Source of the DNA: Takakia lepidozioides
Taxonomy: Eukaryota; Streptophyta; Takakiopsida; Takakiales; Takakiaceae
Assembly (NCBI GenBank): GCA_030704615.1
Contig: CM060732.1
Location: 22,194,001-22,258,000, forward strand
DNA: 64,000 nt
Direction: 5' to 3'
Below are positions 35,375 to 44,272 of this stretch, in pieces. The translations under genes were made by a program, and so were the position numbers. The notes below the pieces were generated by a model. It saw only the letters and a program-made list of their open reading frames with translations. It was not told the origin of the DNA and made no database searches. Position 1 is the stretch's first letter, and every line of letters begins with the position of its first letter.

Positions 35375-35752
35375 GGATGTGTATGAATTGGAGCTGCCAG
35401 CAAACAGCAAGGTGCACCCAGTATTCCATGTCTCCCTTTTGAAGCCTTACTTCAAGATGAAGCACGTCCGAATCGGCAGCAAGTTTGAAGCCTTCAAAAT
35501 GAAGCACGTCCGAATCGGCAGCAAGTGTTGCGTCCGCCACCTATGCTGTTGGATCATGAAAATGAACCCGAGTACGAGGTGGAGGCAATACTTAAGTCGA
35601 GGAGGTTCAAGAACCGAGAAACGGAGTATCTCGTCAAATGGAAGGGCTATCATCTTGTGGAGGCATCTTGGGTGCGTGCCTCAGAAATGGGAAACGCATC
35701 CGAGGCAGTTGCAGCGTTCGAAGGGCGACCTCAAAAGCGGAAGAAGCGTTGA
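35313..35752 (+). pseudogene. Chromovirus integrase tail and chromodomain
   Basis: [36 protein letters not shown], then a tandem duplication of about 40 bp (35457-35525) and a frame change, then the chromodomain [34 protein letters not shown]. Chromodomains of this type direct integration to marked chromatin. Confidence 0.85.
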
Positions 35753-36658
35753 TGGGGACATCAACCTTGGAGCGTGGGGGAGGAAATGCATGCTTAGCCC
35801 GGTTTAGCTAGCTCAGGAATCCGATTGCAAAAACTTGTATTGTACAAAAATTTGTGATAAAGGAAATGGGTTCCAAATATTGTGCGTCCTATTGTGTTTG
35901 GAATGGTGATGCATGGTGTGGTTGGCTGGTGTGTAGAATGCATGCTAGCTTACAAAAGTGGGAGAGGTAAATTGGGTTAATCGTGTGTTTGCGCAGTGCC
36001 GAAATCGGGTGACTCCCATCCAAGGGGCAAGGAAACTTGCGCCTTATTTGGGAGTTCAAGTGCTAGTGCGCACCTGGCGCGTGCGCGTACTATAACTGCG
36101 CTACCGAGGGGGTTGCCTTGTAGTGCGGGCTAACGCGGAAGCTACGTGCTTCCGTTCACGTACTATAATCGTGTAGCCTCGGGACGAAGTCGTAGTGCGG
36201 CTTCGGCGTGTTCCCGTACCTCAGGCCAGCATTCCAAGGCGGACCCAATTGTAGTGATTGGGGCGCACGGTTGGTTCAAGGTTATCTTCCTAGTCAAAGA
36301 GGGTTCCAGGTGAACCCTTGCTCAAGGTGATGCCAAAAGCGGCATCATGAGCGATCGCAAGCAATGTTGTTGCAGTAAGGCGATTCGATCCTCGGGGAGG
36401 ATCGTTCCTTGGCCTTGAAGTAGGCCAAGAAGAGTGCACTGGGAGGAGCTGGAGAGGCTCCACCCTTGGCCGGGACTTGGAGGAAGTCGGCCGAACTAGC
36501 TAGTGGAGAGTGGAGTCAAGTGTGGGGTTTGGTTCTTTGCCATGGGACGCCATGGTACGGAAACAAACTCCTTGATGTGGGACGCCACAACTTGGATGTT
36601 CGTTTCTACAAAATGGACAAGTCGATGAGGACATCGACTCCCTGTTGGTAGGGGTGTG
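35753..36658. other. Chromovirus 3' untranslated region
   Basis: Non-coding between the chromodomain stop and the 3' LTR. It has a purine-rich GTGGGGGAGGAAATG at 35773-35787, and GGTAGGGGTG just before the LTR that may serve as the polypurine tract. Confidence 0.6.
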
Positions 36659-37381
36659 TGTCGCGGCCCTTTGCCTTGAGGGCAGGGGGTCGGGACACAT
36701 GAGGGGCTGCCCCTGTGGTGGGGCAGCGGCAGCGATAGGTATGGGGGGCTGAAGCACCCTTGAGTGCCCAAGGCACTCAAGGAGGCGGAGGCGCTCACTA
36801 GGTGGAGCCCCGCACACCGGGTTGCGGTGGAGGTGGCTCCACAAGGGGTGGTGGTAGCTTAGTGGGACTTAGTGGGGGTGGCATAGGACTCACCATGGGG
36901 TGGAGACCTCGAGGTGGGAGTCGTGGGGAGTCTTGGGACTCATCACGGTCCATTGGGGCCGCGGTGAGTGGGCCAAGACTCACCGCGACTCACCACCGGG
37001 AGTCGAGGGTTTTCGTGGTGGTTCGCCATAAAATGGCATGGCTGGTTATGAAACCCCCGCGGACAGCTACAGAAGTATATATAGGGAGTAGTAACCCCGA
37101 GAACGGTGCAAGCCCGTTGGTGACCAAAAACTAGTGAGTAAGCGAGCGAGCCGGAAAGCGACCAAAGAGTGGGGAGCTGTTCCGGACTGCCATCTACCAA
37201 AGGGAATTCTCCTAGTCCCAAATAGGTGGAGGGTTTAGAGGGAAGCGGAAGGGGACCGTTATGTCCCGGTGAGCAGCCGAAACTCCAAGTTGGCCCGGCG
37301 GCCAGGTTGGGAGTCAGGCGCGCGCATCAAAGCGAGTAACTATGACTTGAAGGGGAGTTTACCGAACTGAGGTGTGCGACA
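36659..37381 (+). repeat. Chromovirus 3' LTR
   Basis: Same length as the 5' LTR and nearly identical; ends TGTCGC...GCGACA. Followed by TSD CCCCT at 37382-37386. Confidence 0.9.
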
Positions 37382-38859
37382 CCCCTTGCACACTGGAATT
37401 TGTGTAGTATCACCATCACCGATGTCCAGGCGATGCACCATCTTGTCTTTACCAACTGTTTTAAACCGTCAACTCCAAGATGCCTGAGTCGTAGCTGCCA
37501 TAGTTTTAGCTTTGTTTCTTTCTCATCAACGACCATCGCTTTCTCTTGCTGTTCCACAGTGACAGTACATTGTAGTTTATACAACTTCTTGTCTTGGATT
37601 CCTTGCCCAATGGTTCTTCCATCCTTGCTTTTGATTAAGCAACCACTTCTCATAAACTCAACATGTGCGGCTTGCTCCATCACTTTGCTCACAAAAAACA
37701 AATTATTGGCGAGTTTTGGCACATACAAAACCTCCTTCAAACATGCCTTCACTTTTTTTCCATCTAGGATCAAATTCATGTGAATAGTCCCTTTCCCGAT
37801 TGCCCGTTGGATTGAATATTCATCTCCTATGTAGATATTCCGCTATAGAATTTGGTGGTAATCTGCAAACCACTCAGAGTCTCTCGATATGACAAATGTA
37901 CCGATGCTCATGAATCTATGTACCAAGTATCCCCATCAATTCTGGCTGAAAACTCTTCAACCACATTTGAAACTAAAGCAAATGTTTCATCAAAATTTTC
38001 ATCCATACTGGCCCAGTTGGCTGATTGCCAGAAGCGTTTTTCACAATATTTCTTCCACCCCACTCTCTTACATTTTTTTTGCCTTCCAATCTTCTTTCAA
38101 GAGTCTGCACTCTCTTGCAAAATGAAATGGTTTTCTACAATAGTTGCAAGTGGACCTTGCCTTACCCTCTAAATTTCCTCCATATCTCTCCGCAGATTGG
38201 TTGCCATCCTAGACAAGTACTTGCTTTTGGAATTTATTCCTCCCCATCAAAGCGTCATCTCCTTTTGTAACTGTGTCTTCTTCTCTTTCCACTGTTATTG
38301 ACAATTCCTCCGTGAGTAGCTTGGTGGTCAACAACTCCCACGTTAGATCGCCAGGCTTCAGGGACTCCAATGTTGTGATAAGCGTCCTATAGCTCTCCGG
38401 TAAACTCATCAACATTATGATGATCAGATCTTCATCTTCCACTGTTGCGCCTATAGAGTCTAGCTCATCGGCTAAGTCCATCACTCTGTTGATGTGAATT
38501 ACTTGCATGGCGTCTGATGCAATTTTCTGAATCGCTTTCGAAGTAGAAGTCTATTTGTCAACCCTTTGTCGTGCAGCCGTTTCAGAGTGTCCCATGCAGC
38601 CTTTGAAGTAGTGCATGCTTTGATGCACCTCAATTTTTGATCTGAGATTCTTTCACAGATCACACCAAATGCTTTGTTGTCTCTCTTCGTCCATGCAGTT
38701 TGTTCTGCACTAGCTAGGTCTTTGTGCATTTAGGACTTCCTCTCCACTCACAACACCCCATAGATCCCGTGCCTTCAATGTAGACTTTTCAGTTTTGAAC
38801 TTCCACAAACCAAAATCTTGTCCGTCAAACTTCTCAACTCTAAACACCTGTGGGCCCAT
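37382..38859 (-). pseudogene. Copia gag and pre-integrase region
   Basis: From the right: ATG at 38859 gives MGPQVFRVEKFDGQDFGLWK then FKTEKSTLKARDLWGVVSG; a frame change near 38725 leads to AFGVICERISDQKLRCIKAC, TSKAAWDTLKRLHD, then DLADELDSIGATVEDEDLII and MLMSLPESYRTLITTLES (UBN2/copia gag). Further left, LKEVLYVPKLANNLFFVSK and LRLRHLGVDGLKQLV are the GAG-pre-integrase domain. The protease region is badly decayed. Confidence 0.85.
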
Positions 38860-38863
38860 AACC

Positions 38864-39194
38864 TCTAAGCTATCTAGATCAGTCATAGTCAGGATCGGAG
38901 ATTTAGCATAGGAAGACTCGATGAGAGAATAGAGACACAGACGAAGTTCTGCACGGAAACTGGCCGATCATGAGCTGATCTTGCCATATTTTCAAAGTTT
39001 GAAAACATATCCTATATACACAGTTGAGTTCAGTGAATCTCTCAAGTTTAGATGTGTCAAATCCTTTCTAACATTTATGTACAAGTTGTCACTACTAGCT
39101 AAGTCTGCAACAAGTAGTTACAAGACTACCTCCTATTTCATCACTGCACTTGATCTTGAGGTTGACTGGACACCTGTCGATCTTCATGCTAATA
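38864..39194 (-). repeat. Copia 5' LTR
   Basis: Matches 23279-23880 apart from the 284-bp insert there and a 15-bp tandem duplication (GATCAGTCATAGTCAG region, about 38876-38895). The outer end reads ATGCTAAT where the other LTR has ATGCTAACA, so the terminus is mutated or recombined. Boundaries approximate. Confidence 0.75.
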
Positions 39195-39220
39195 GACGAG
39201 ACTGGGAAACATTGGCTTAA

Positions 39221-39345
39221 GTAGTTGGTAGTTGGCTCGACTCCACTTTGGATAATATGGCAATGCACCTTCTTTCCTATTCCTCAGTCTTAGTTAGTTT
39301 TGGTGCATTCCTCTATGACTGCAGCCTCCAAAATGGAACACCTCC
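39221..39345 (-). pseudogene. PPR gene relic
   Basis: The minus strand encodes VHCHIIQSGVEPT, matching VHSHIIQSGVKPT of the PPR locus at 55.0 kb, and the DNA stays alignable to 54935-55015 over about 100 bp (ACTCCACTTTGGATAATATG is shared). The rest of the gene is absent. Confidence 0.75.
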
Positions 39346-39943
39346 ATAACTATGTGAGCTCAAAGGATTCCAAGGGACCAAGTTGCCTGTACAACTGACA
39401 GCTAGCCACTCCAACTTGTACGTGTTCGATGGAAGGTGGAGGAGGCAGCTTGGACACATTAACCCCAAGCACTGGCTACTCCATCAGGTGCTTCATATCA
39501 ACACCTTACTAGAGAGGGTTAAGATCTTAACATTTAAACCCCCTGGCATGTAACTAGTAGATTGTTTTGAAAGGTTCTAGTACTTCAGCCTGGGGATTAG
39601 TATTGGAGGGGGTTAGGGTTTACCGAAAACCCTAAACCTAATGGGACAACTGAGTACTTATTTTTAACTAAACTAAATTCAGAATCTAACACAATGTATT
39701 GAGCTGAAAATTGAATTACATTAGCAGCCAGTGGTTGCCAGCCCAAGAGTCTAGATTCAAATCCTGCTACCTTGTTGTGTGCTATTACCCTGTCCCACTT
39801 GCTTAGCCAAAGGGCACATCAAATCTGTCTGAAAACAATTATACACAACTGGTAGAGTCTAATTTATGTCTCACACGGTTTTAAGGGTTTAGGACTGAAT
39901 GCTACTATGCCATATTTGTGAAGTAGCTCCAAGTCTGATCTGA
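39346..39943. other. Intergenic sequence, nothing recognised
   Basis: No supported ORF. Contains AACCCTAAACC (39620-39640) and an AT-rich stretch; probably the 3' flank of the Dof-like gene. Confidence 0.5.
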
Positions 39944-40687
39944 TTATAGCATTAAATGCTCTTCAAGAAACTGCTGAAAATCAGCGTCGCTCATATTGAA
40001 GGTACTGTCCTGATCGTTGATAAAGCTCGTGTCAGTTTCCCAACTTGGTCTATGATCTACTCCTTGGAGTGGCGCATGTACTGTGACTTCATGGTCATCT
40101 TGATGCTGAACGGGCGCAGAGACATTGGAAAATGAAGTAGAAACTCCTAAACTGTGGTCTGTCTGCTGCAAGTACGTATGATCCATTGGCAACTGCATCA
40201 TGGCTTTGCTTAGACTGTACATGCTATAACCCCAGTCTTCCTCTACATATGGAGTTGACATGCATGAGTTTTGGATATTGTCAACCAACCTATTGAACGG
40301 CTGTGGGACACCTTGCATACCATTGGGGGCTTCCGAGCCATCATTTGGGATGCTGCCTGCACGCAACCTATTCAATCGGTTTGTCTCACTTTCCCGCCCT
40401 TGGCAACCTTGCAGCAGATTGAACTTGGCATACTGAAGAGACCGACTTGATACTGAGCTGGAAATGTTACAGTCGATGTTTGCCTCTGGCGTTCTCGCTG
40501 GCGCTTTCACCTTCGGCTTGTACTGACGGCCATGCGGTTGAAAGTGTCTTCTACACCCCTTGCAGAAGTAACGTGGCTGATCATTTCTCTTGTTGGAGTT
40601 GTTGTTGAAATAAGAAAATTTAGTATCGGTGGGCTTGACGCAGCCTTCTCTCGGGCAGTCAAAGTGAGCTGGTTGAACCTGCAACAT
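39944..40687 (-). CDS. Divergent Dof-like zinc-finger protein
   Basis: 247 codons. The N-terminal finger reads DCPREGCVKPTDTKFSYFNN, then DQPRYFCKGCRRHF. The PRYFCKxCRR block and the TKFxYxNN block are the Dof core, a plant transcription-factor family binding AAAG. It departs from the consensus: first Cys pair is C-x4-C instead of C-x2-C, there is a 3-residue insertion before QPRYFC, and the usual GGxxRNVP tail is replaced by HGRQYKPKVKAP. The C-terminal half is acidic with QLPMDHTYLQQ and ends FQQFLEEHLML, a possible activation motif. On the minus strand TATA (40866-40858) lies upstream. The start may be ATG 40687, or ATG 40817 with a short intron (see findings). Likely a real host gene. Confidence 0.75.
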   Translation of the reverse strand: MLQVQPAHFDCPREGCVKPTDTKFSYFNNNSNKRNDQPRYFCKGCRRHFQPHGRQYKPKVKAPARTPEANIDCNISSSVSSRSLQYAKFNLLQGCQGRESETNRLNRLRAGSIPNDGSEAPNGMQGVPQPFNRLVDNIQNSCMSTPYVEEDWGYSMYSLSKAMMQLPMDHTYLQQTDHSLGVSTSFSNVSAPVQHQDDHEVTVHAPLQGVDHRPSWETDTSFINDQDSTFNMSDADFQQFLEEHLML

Positions 40688-40688
40688 A

Positions 40689-40817
40689 CTAGTCAGATTC
40701 GCTAGTGCACCTCAAGAACTTGCTTCCAGCAATCTCGTAAACACTTCCAATTGTGCTAGGGCGACTCGTCCCACCACAATTCAGTGGGGAGGGAGAGACC
40801 TGAGGTTTGCTAGACAT
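40689..40817 (-). promoter_or_regulatory. uORF or alternative first exon of the Dof-like gene
   Basis: ATG at 40817 opens a 42-codon frame (MSSKPQVSPSPLNCGG ...) that ends with TAG at 40691-40689, one base before the main ATG. Alternatively CAG/GTCTCT (exon end 40800) is a donor spliced to TTGCAG/GTTCAACC, giving MSSKPQ-VQPAHFDCP in frame; a CTGAC branch-like word sits 14 nt before the acceptor. Confidence 0.55.
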
Positions 40818-40857
40818 GGAAACTCACATGTGAGTGTGGGAGAGGAACTTATCCAGT

Positions 40858-40866
40858 CTTATATAG
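40858..40866 (-). promoter_or_regulatory. TATA box of the Dof-like gene
   Basis: CTATATAAG on the minus strand, about 40 bp upstream of the first ATG at 40817. Confidence 0.6.
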
Positions 40867-41562
40867 GCCTAGCGTTGCATTGAACAGACAACTTTTTCCA
40901 AAATAGTCGGAGGAAATCTTTTAATAACCAACTTTAGTGAAATCTGAGATGGCGGGCCCCATACAAACTAGTATGACACTGGATCGAGCTATGGCGCAAC
41001 AAGAACTCAATTCAGTCTCTTTTACGTTACGTGCTTGCCTCTGTCCAACTAGAACAACATGGCAACATGTATCCTCCTCCTACGTAGTTTTATCTACATC
41101 TGAACTTAACGATACGCGCACTGATCAGATTGACCCATGATGTCTCCCGCAACAGGCCCGCAACAAGCAGCCCAAGGCGACGCGCTTCAAAACAACCTGG
41201 AGCTGTACATCTGCAGAGCTCGATCTTCAACAAACAACCTCGAGCTGTACATACGCCATTTCTTTTCTGGACCTTCCCAATACATGAAGTATCCTCGAAG
41301 TATCCAAGGGGTGATTTACTGTGTTTTCAGGGACTGCTGATCCCTCTCTCTGAGTACTTCAGGTATTAGCAGCATACACCTGTACAAGGCAGTTCATCTC
41401 GAGGCATACTTAGGCAGGCCCTAATGGGGTCCATTGATCAGTGTTTAAGTTTTGTTTTGGTTTTGGAAATATCTTGAAATTTCCTGTGGTCCCATGGGAA
41501 CTTCAATGGCCCTTCTGCGGTCAAACTGTATGTCTTGTCCATAGAGCTCACCAATGGGTTTA
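40867..41562. other. Intergenic sequence upstream of the Dof-like gene
   Basis: No supported ORF. A short direct repeat (AACAACCTGGAGCTGTACAT and AACAACCTCGAGCTGTACAT, 41192-41252) lies in it. Confidence 0.45.
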
Positions 41563-41567
41563 GATCC

Positions 41568-42235
41568 TGTTAGGTGCCAGGAACCAAGATCTACCTGTCA
41601 ACCAGTTTGGAATAACAAGAGACTGCTAGAATATCGCCGAACTGACAGTTGCAGGTAAAATGGAACAGGCTCGCGTGCATGAAGAGATCCAGGACTAGGG
41701 ATTTAAAAAGTGTGCGTGGAGATGGCAAGATGGCTAGAGAAGGGATGATGGCGTACAGGCGCCTGGAGCAGATCTGGATGCGCATGAAAGATGATTTGTA
41801 GCACGGCGTGGTGGCTGGGTGGACCGGATGCTATAGCCGGTGCTGTGCTTTTAGAGTGTAGGTTGATGTTGGAATAGACGTCACTGGCCTTTGATGCCTT
41901 GTAGCGGCAAGGACTGTGATTTCTCTTTTGTATAGAGTGATGGTGTAAACCCTGTGAATAGCTTGGAACAAGAAAGGTTCGCTTTAAGACTTGTGAATAT
42001 GCTTTCGTGAAGAACAGCGGTGAACGATCGTGGAGTGGAGTGATCTCTATTACGATCCGAGTCAAAGAATTGTGACTGGAATAAGAGAGGCTGGTTACAT
42101 GAGGTCCATATTGTTGTTGATTCAAGCAAGCATATTTCTTGGGATCCTGATAGATTCCCTAGGAGCGGCAAGATAAACAAAGCGCCTGAAATGGTTACGT
42201 AGTTGGACCGAGGAAATAGAGTTAGATACTTTTCA
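41568..42235 (+). repeat. Gypsy-2 5' LTR
   Basis: Starts TGTTAGGTGCCA, ends ATACTTTTCA; 668 bp. Confidence 0.9.
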
Positions 42236-42237
42236 AG

Positions 42238-42249
42238 TGGTATCAGAGC
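42238..42249 (+). promoter_or_regulatory. Gypsy-2 primer-binding site
   Basis: TGGTATCAGAGC, complementary to the initiator Met-tRNA 3' end, 2 nt after the LTR. Confidence 0.9.
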
Positions 42250-42314
42250 CGTTTTGCGATTGGGGAGAACAGATTGTGAATTTCTGAATTTCTAGAAGTA
42301 GGGAAATCGTGTGA

Positions 42315-43065
42315 ATGAGCCAGATCTCGTTCGGCTCTGTGAGCACACACCCTGGTGACGACGATCCGGATAGTGAAATGGCGGGAGACCGTGAGCGCTC
42401 AGATGCGGCCAGTCTGCACCGAGCTTTAGATCGCGAACGTGGAAGTCAGTTGTTTTCCCAGCAGCAGATGGAGGCCTTAGGTACTTTGATTCGATCTGAG
42501 ATACAGAAATTGGCCCCTGCACAAACTCAAACTGAAAAGCGATCTAGGGAGCTGCCTATGAGTGAGCCACTGAATTAGGACGAATCTGAGGCCGACTCCC
42601 ATGAGGCCAAGATGAAAAGAAGCAAGGATGTCACCAGGGAAATCAAAAGATTGGTGAAATTGCCAGAATTTTATGGTAAGTCATCTGTCAAGCCCGAGGA
42701 AATATTGTCTTTCCTGGATACATTAGAAGAGTTCTTTGAGGACGATTATTCAGAGGAAGCCAAGATACAGACAGCTGCTCTACAGCTCCGTGATGCTGCC
42801 AAGCTATGGTGGTCGCGCCAGAAGCAGGAACACCGTGAACACAAGAAACCACCTGTGGATAGTTGGGCTATGTTTAAGACACTGTTCTTAGCCCACTACC
42901 TACCTGGCGACTATGCACACAAGATGAAAGTTGAATTGTTCAGGCTGAAACATGAGACAATGAGCGTGGGAGAGTTTAAGACAAGATTTGAAACCCATGC
43001 CAGTTATTTCCCCTCGTTGAGTGAAGAGGACAAAGTTGATTTTTTTGTTGATGGCCTCAGTGATG
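42315..43065 (+). pseudogene. Gypsy-2 gag, cut by the inversion
   Basis: ATG 42315 gives MSQISFGSVSTHPGDDD; a TAG at 42576-42578 splits it. The gag domain follows: LVKLPEFYGKSSVKPEEILS, AAKLWWSRQKQE, FKTLFLAHYLPGDYAHKMKV, FVDGLSDA. At about 43065 the frame enters inverted sequence; the true continuation (ALKFKVKAHNPRTEAEAYRL) is found on the minus strand from 44270. Confidence 0.85.
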
Positions 43066-44272
43066 CCCCAATAGCAAGATCACTTGCATCGGTACACAGT
43101 ACGATTGCTCCCTTCGTAGGGTCGAGCAATCTTAGTATATGAGCATGTGTTAAGGCAAACTTCAATTTCTCGAAACTGTCATCACATTCTCTTGTCCACA
43201 CGTCTCTCAAGCTTACAGGACTCGAGTCCTTAAGCAGATCAGTCAATGGTGCTGCAGTGTGTGAAAAAAATTTGACAAACTTCCGTAGGAAGCTAGCAAA
43301 CCCAATAAAGCTCCTGACCTCAGTCTAATCACTTGGCTTAGGCCATTCAACCACTGTCTGGACCTTCTTAGGATCAATTGAGATTCCATCTTTGGAGATG
43401 CAAAATCCCAAGTAATCCATGTGGTCTACAAAGAACTCACACTTACTTCTCTTAGCAAACAGGTGGTTCTCTCTCAGTATGTCTAAGACCAAGCGTAGAT
43501 GCTGTTCATGTTCTTCTTCAGATTTTGAGTATATTAGTATATCATCCATGTAGACTAGGACCATCTTCCCCAAATATTTCTGGAACAAATAATTCATCAG
43601 ATGAGTAAATGTTGCTAGAGCATTCGTGAGCCCAAATGGCATCACCAAGAATTCGTAATGACCAAAACGAGATCGAAATCCTGTCTTTGGTATGTCAGAA
43701 TTCTTGATCCGTATCTGGTGATATCGAGACCAAAGATCAAGTTTTGAAAAAACTGACTCCCATATAGATAGTCAAACAAATCGTCCACACGAGGCAAATG
43801 AAACTTATTCTTGATGGTGACCTTATTCAATCATCTATAGTCCACACATAGTCTCAAAGTCCCGTCTTTTTTCTTTTTAAACATTACAGGGGCACCCCAA
43901 GGGGATTTGCTTGGACGAATATAGCCCTTTTCCAATAGGTCATTCAACTACCTTTCTAACTCTTCACTTTCTGCAATTGAATGCCTGTACGGTGCCCTTG
44001 CAACCGGTACAACATCTGACAGCAACTCGATAACATGATCAACCTCCTGTTCAGGGGCTTGATCCCCCACCTTCTTAAACGGTTTAAATCTCTTCCAATT
44101 CCCTCTCTTCATTGGTGACTGCCAAGGACTAGATGATCTAGGCTTGAACTCTGCCGTGCCACGAGCAAAATTCGAAGAACGTTGTGCCCTCACTTCGTTC
44201 TCAAAATTACAGGCCAAACGATATGCTTCTGCCTCGGTACGAGGGTTGTGGGCCTTGACCTTAAATTTGAGT
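43066..44272 (-). pseudogene. Gypsy-2 inverted segment: gag end and reverse transcriptase, protease missing
   Basis: Reading the minus strand from 44272: gag end (ALKFKVKAHNPRTEAEAYRL, ACNFENEVRAQRSS), then directly DHVIELLSDVVPVARAPYRH (RT start), so zinc knuckle and protease are deleted. RT follows: [47 protein letters not shown] (catalytic MDD), DYLGFCISKDGISIDPKKVQ, and RNase H start (LCTDASDLAIGA) at about 43080. The next RNase H residues (VQDGQAVVYES) are on the plus strand at 44271. Several stops and frameshifts. Confidence 0.9.

Larger units (their letters stand above)
30372..37381 (+). mobile_element. Complete Ty3/gypsy chromovirus nested in the copia element
   Basis: Two 723-bp LTRs (30372-31094 and 36659-37381), a 5-bp TSD, a primer-binding site matching initiator Met-tRNA, gag, protease, RT, RNase H, integrase and a chromodomain. 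LTRs differ at only a handful of positions by eye, so the insertion is recent, yet the coding region has several frameshifts. About 900 bp between the chromodomain and 3' LTR is non-coding. Confidence 0.95.
23279..39194 (-). mobile_element. Ty1/copia LTR retrotransposon, minus strand, broken by four nested insertions
   Basis: Read from right to left: 5' LTR, gag, pre-integrase zinc finger, integrase, reverse transcriptase, RNase H, polypurine tract, 3' LTR. The gene order and motifs (HTDVWDPANIT, FISFIDDYSRK, IDDMMILG, ADILKKPLPK) are copia type. It is interrupted by inserts at 23502-23785, 24965-27641, about 29046-30249 and 30372-37381. Frameshifts and stops are frequent, so it is dead. The 5' LTR end near 39194 is altered relative to the TGTTAG end of the other LTR. 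Confidence 0.85.
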
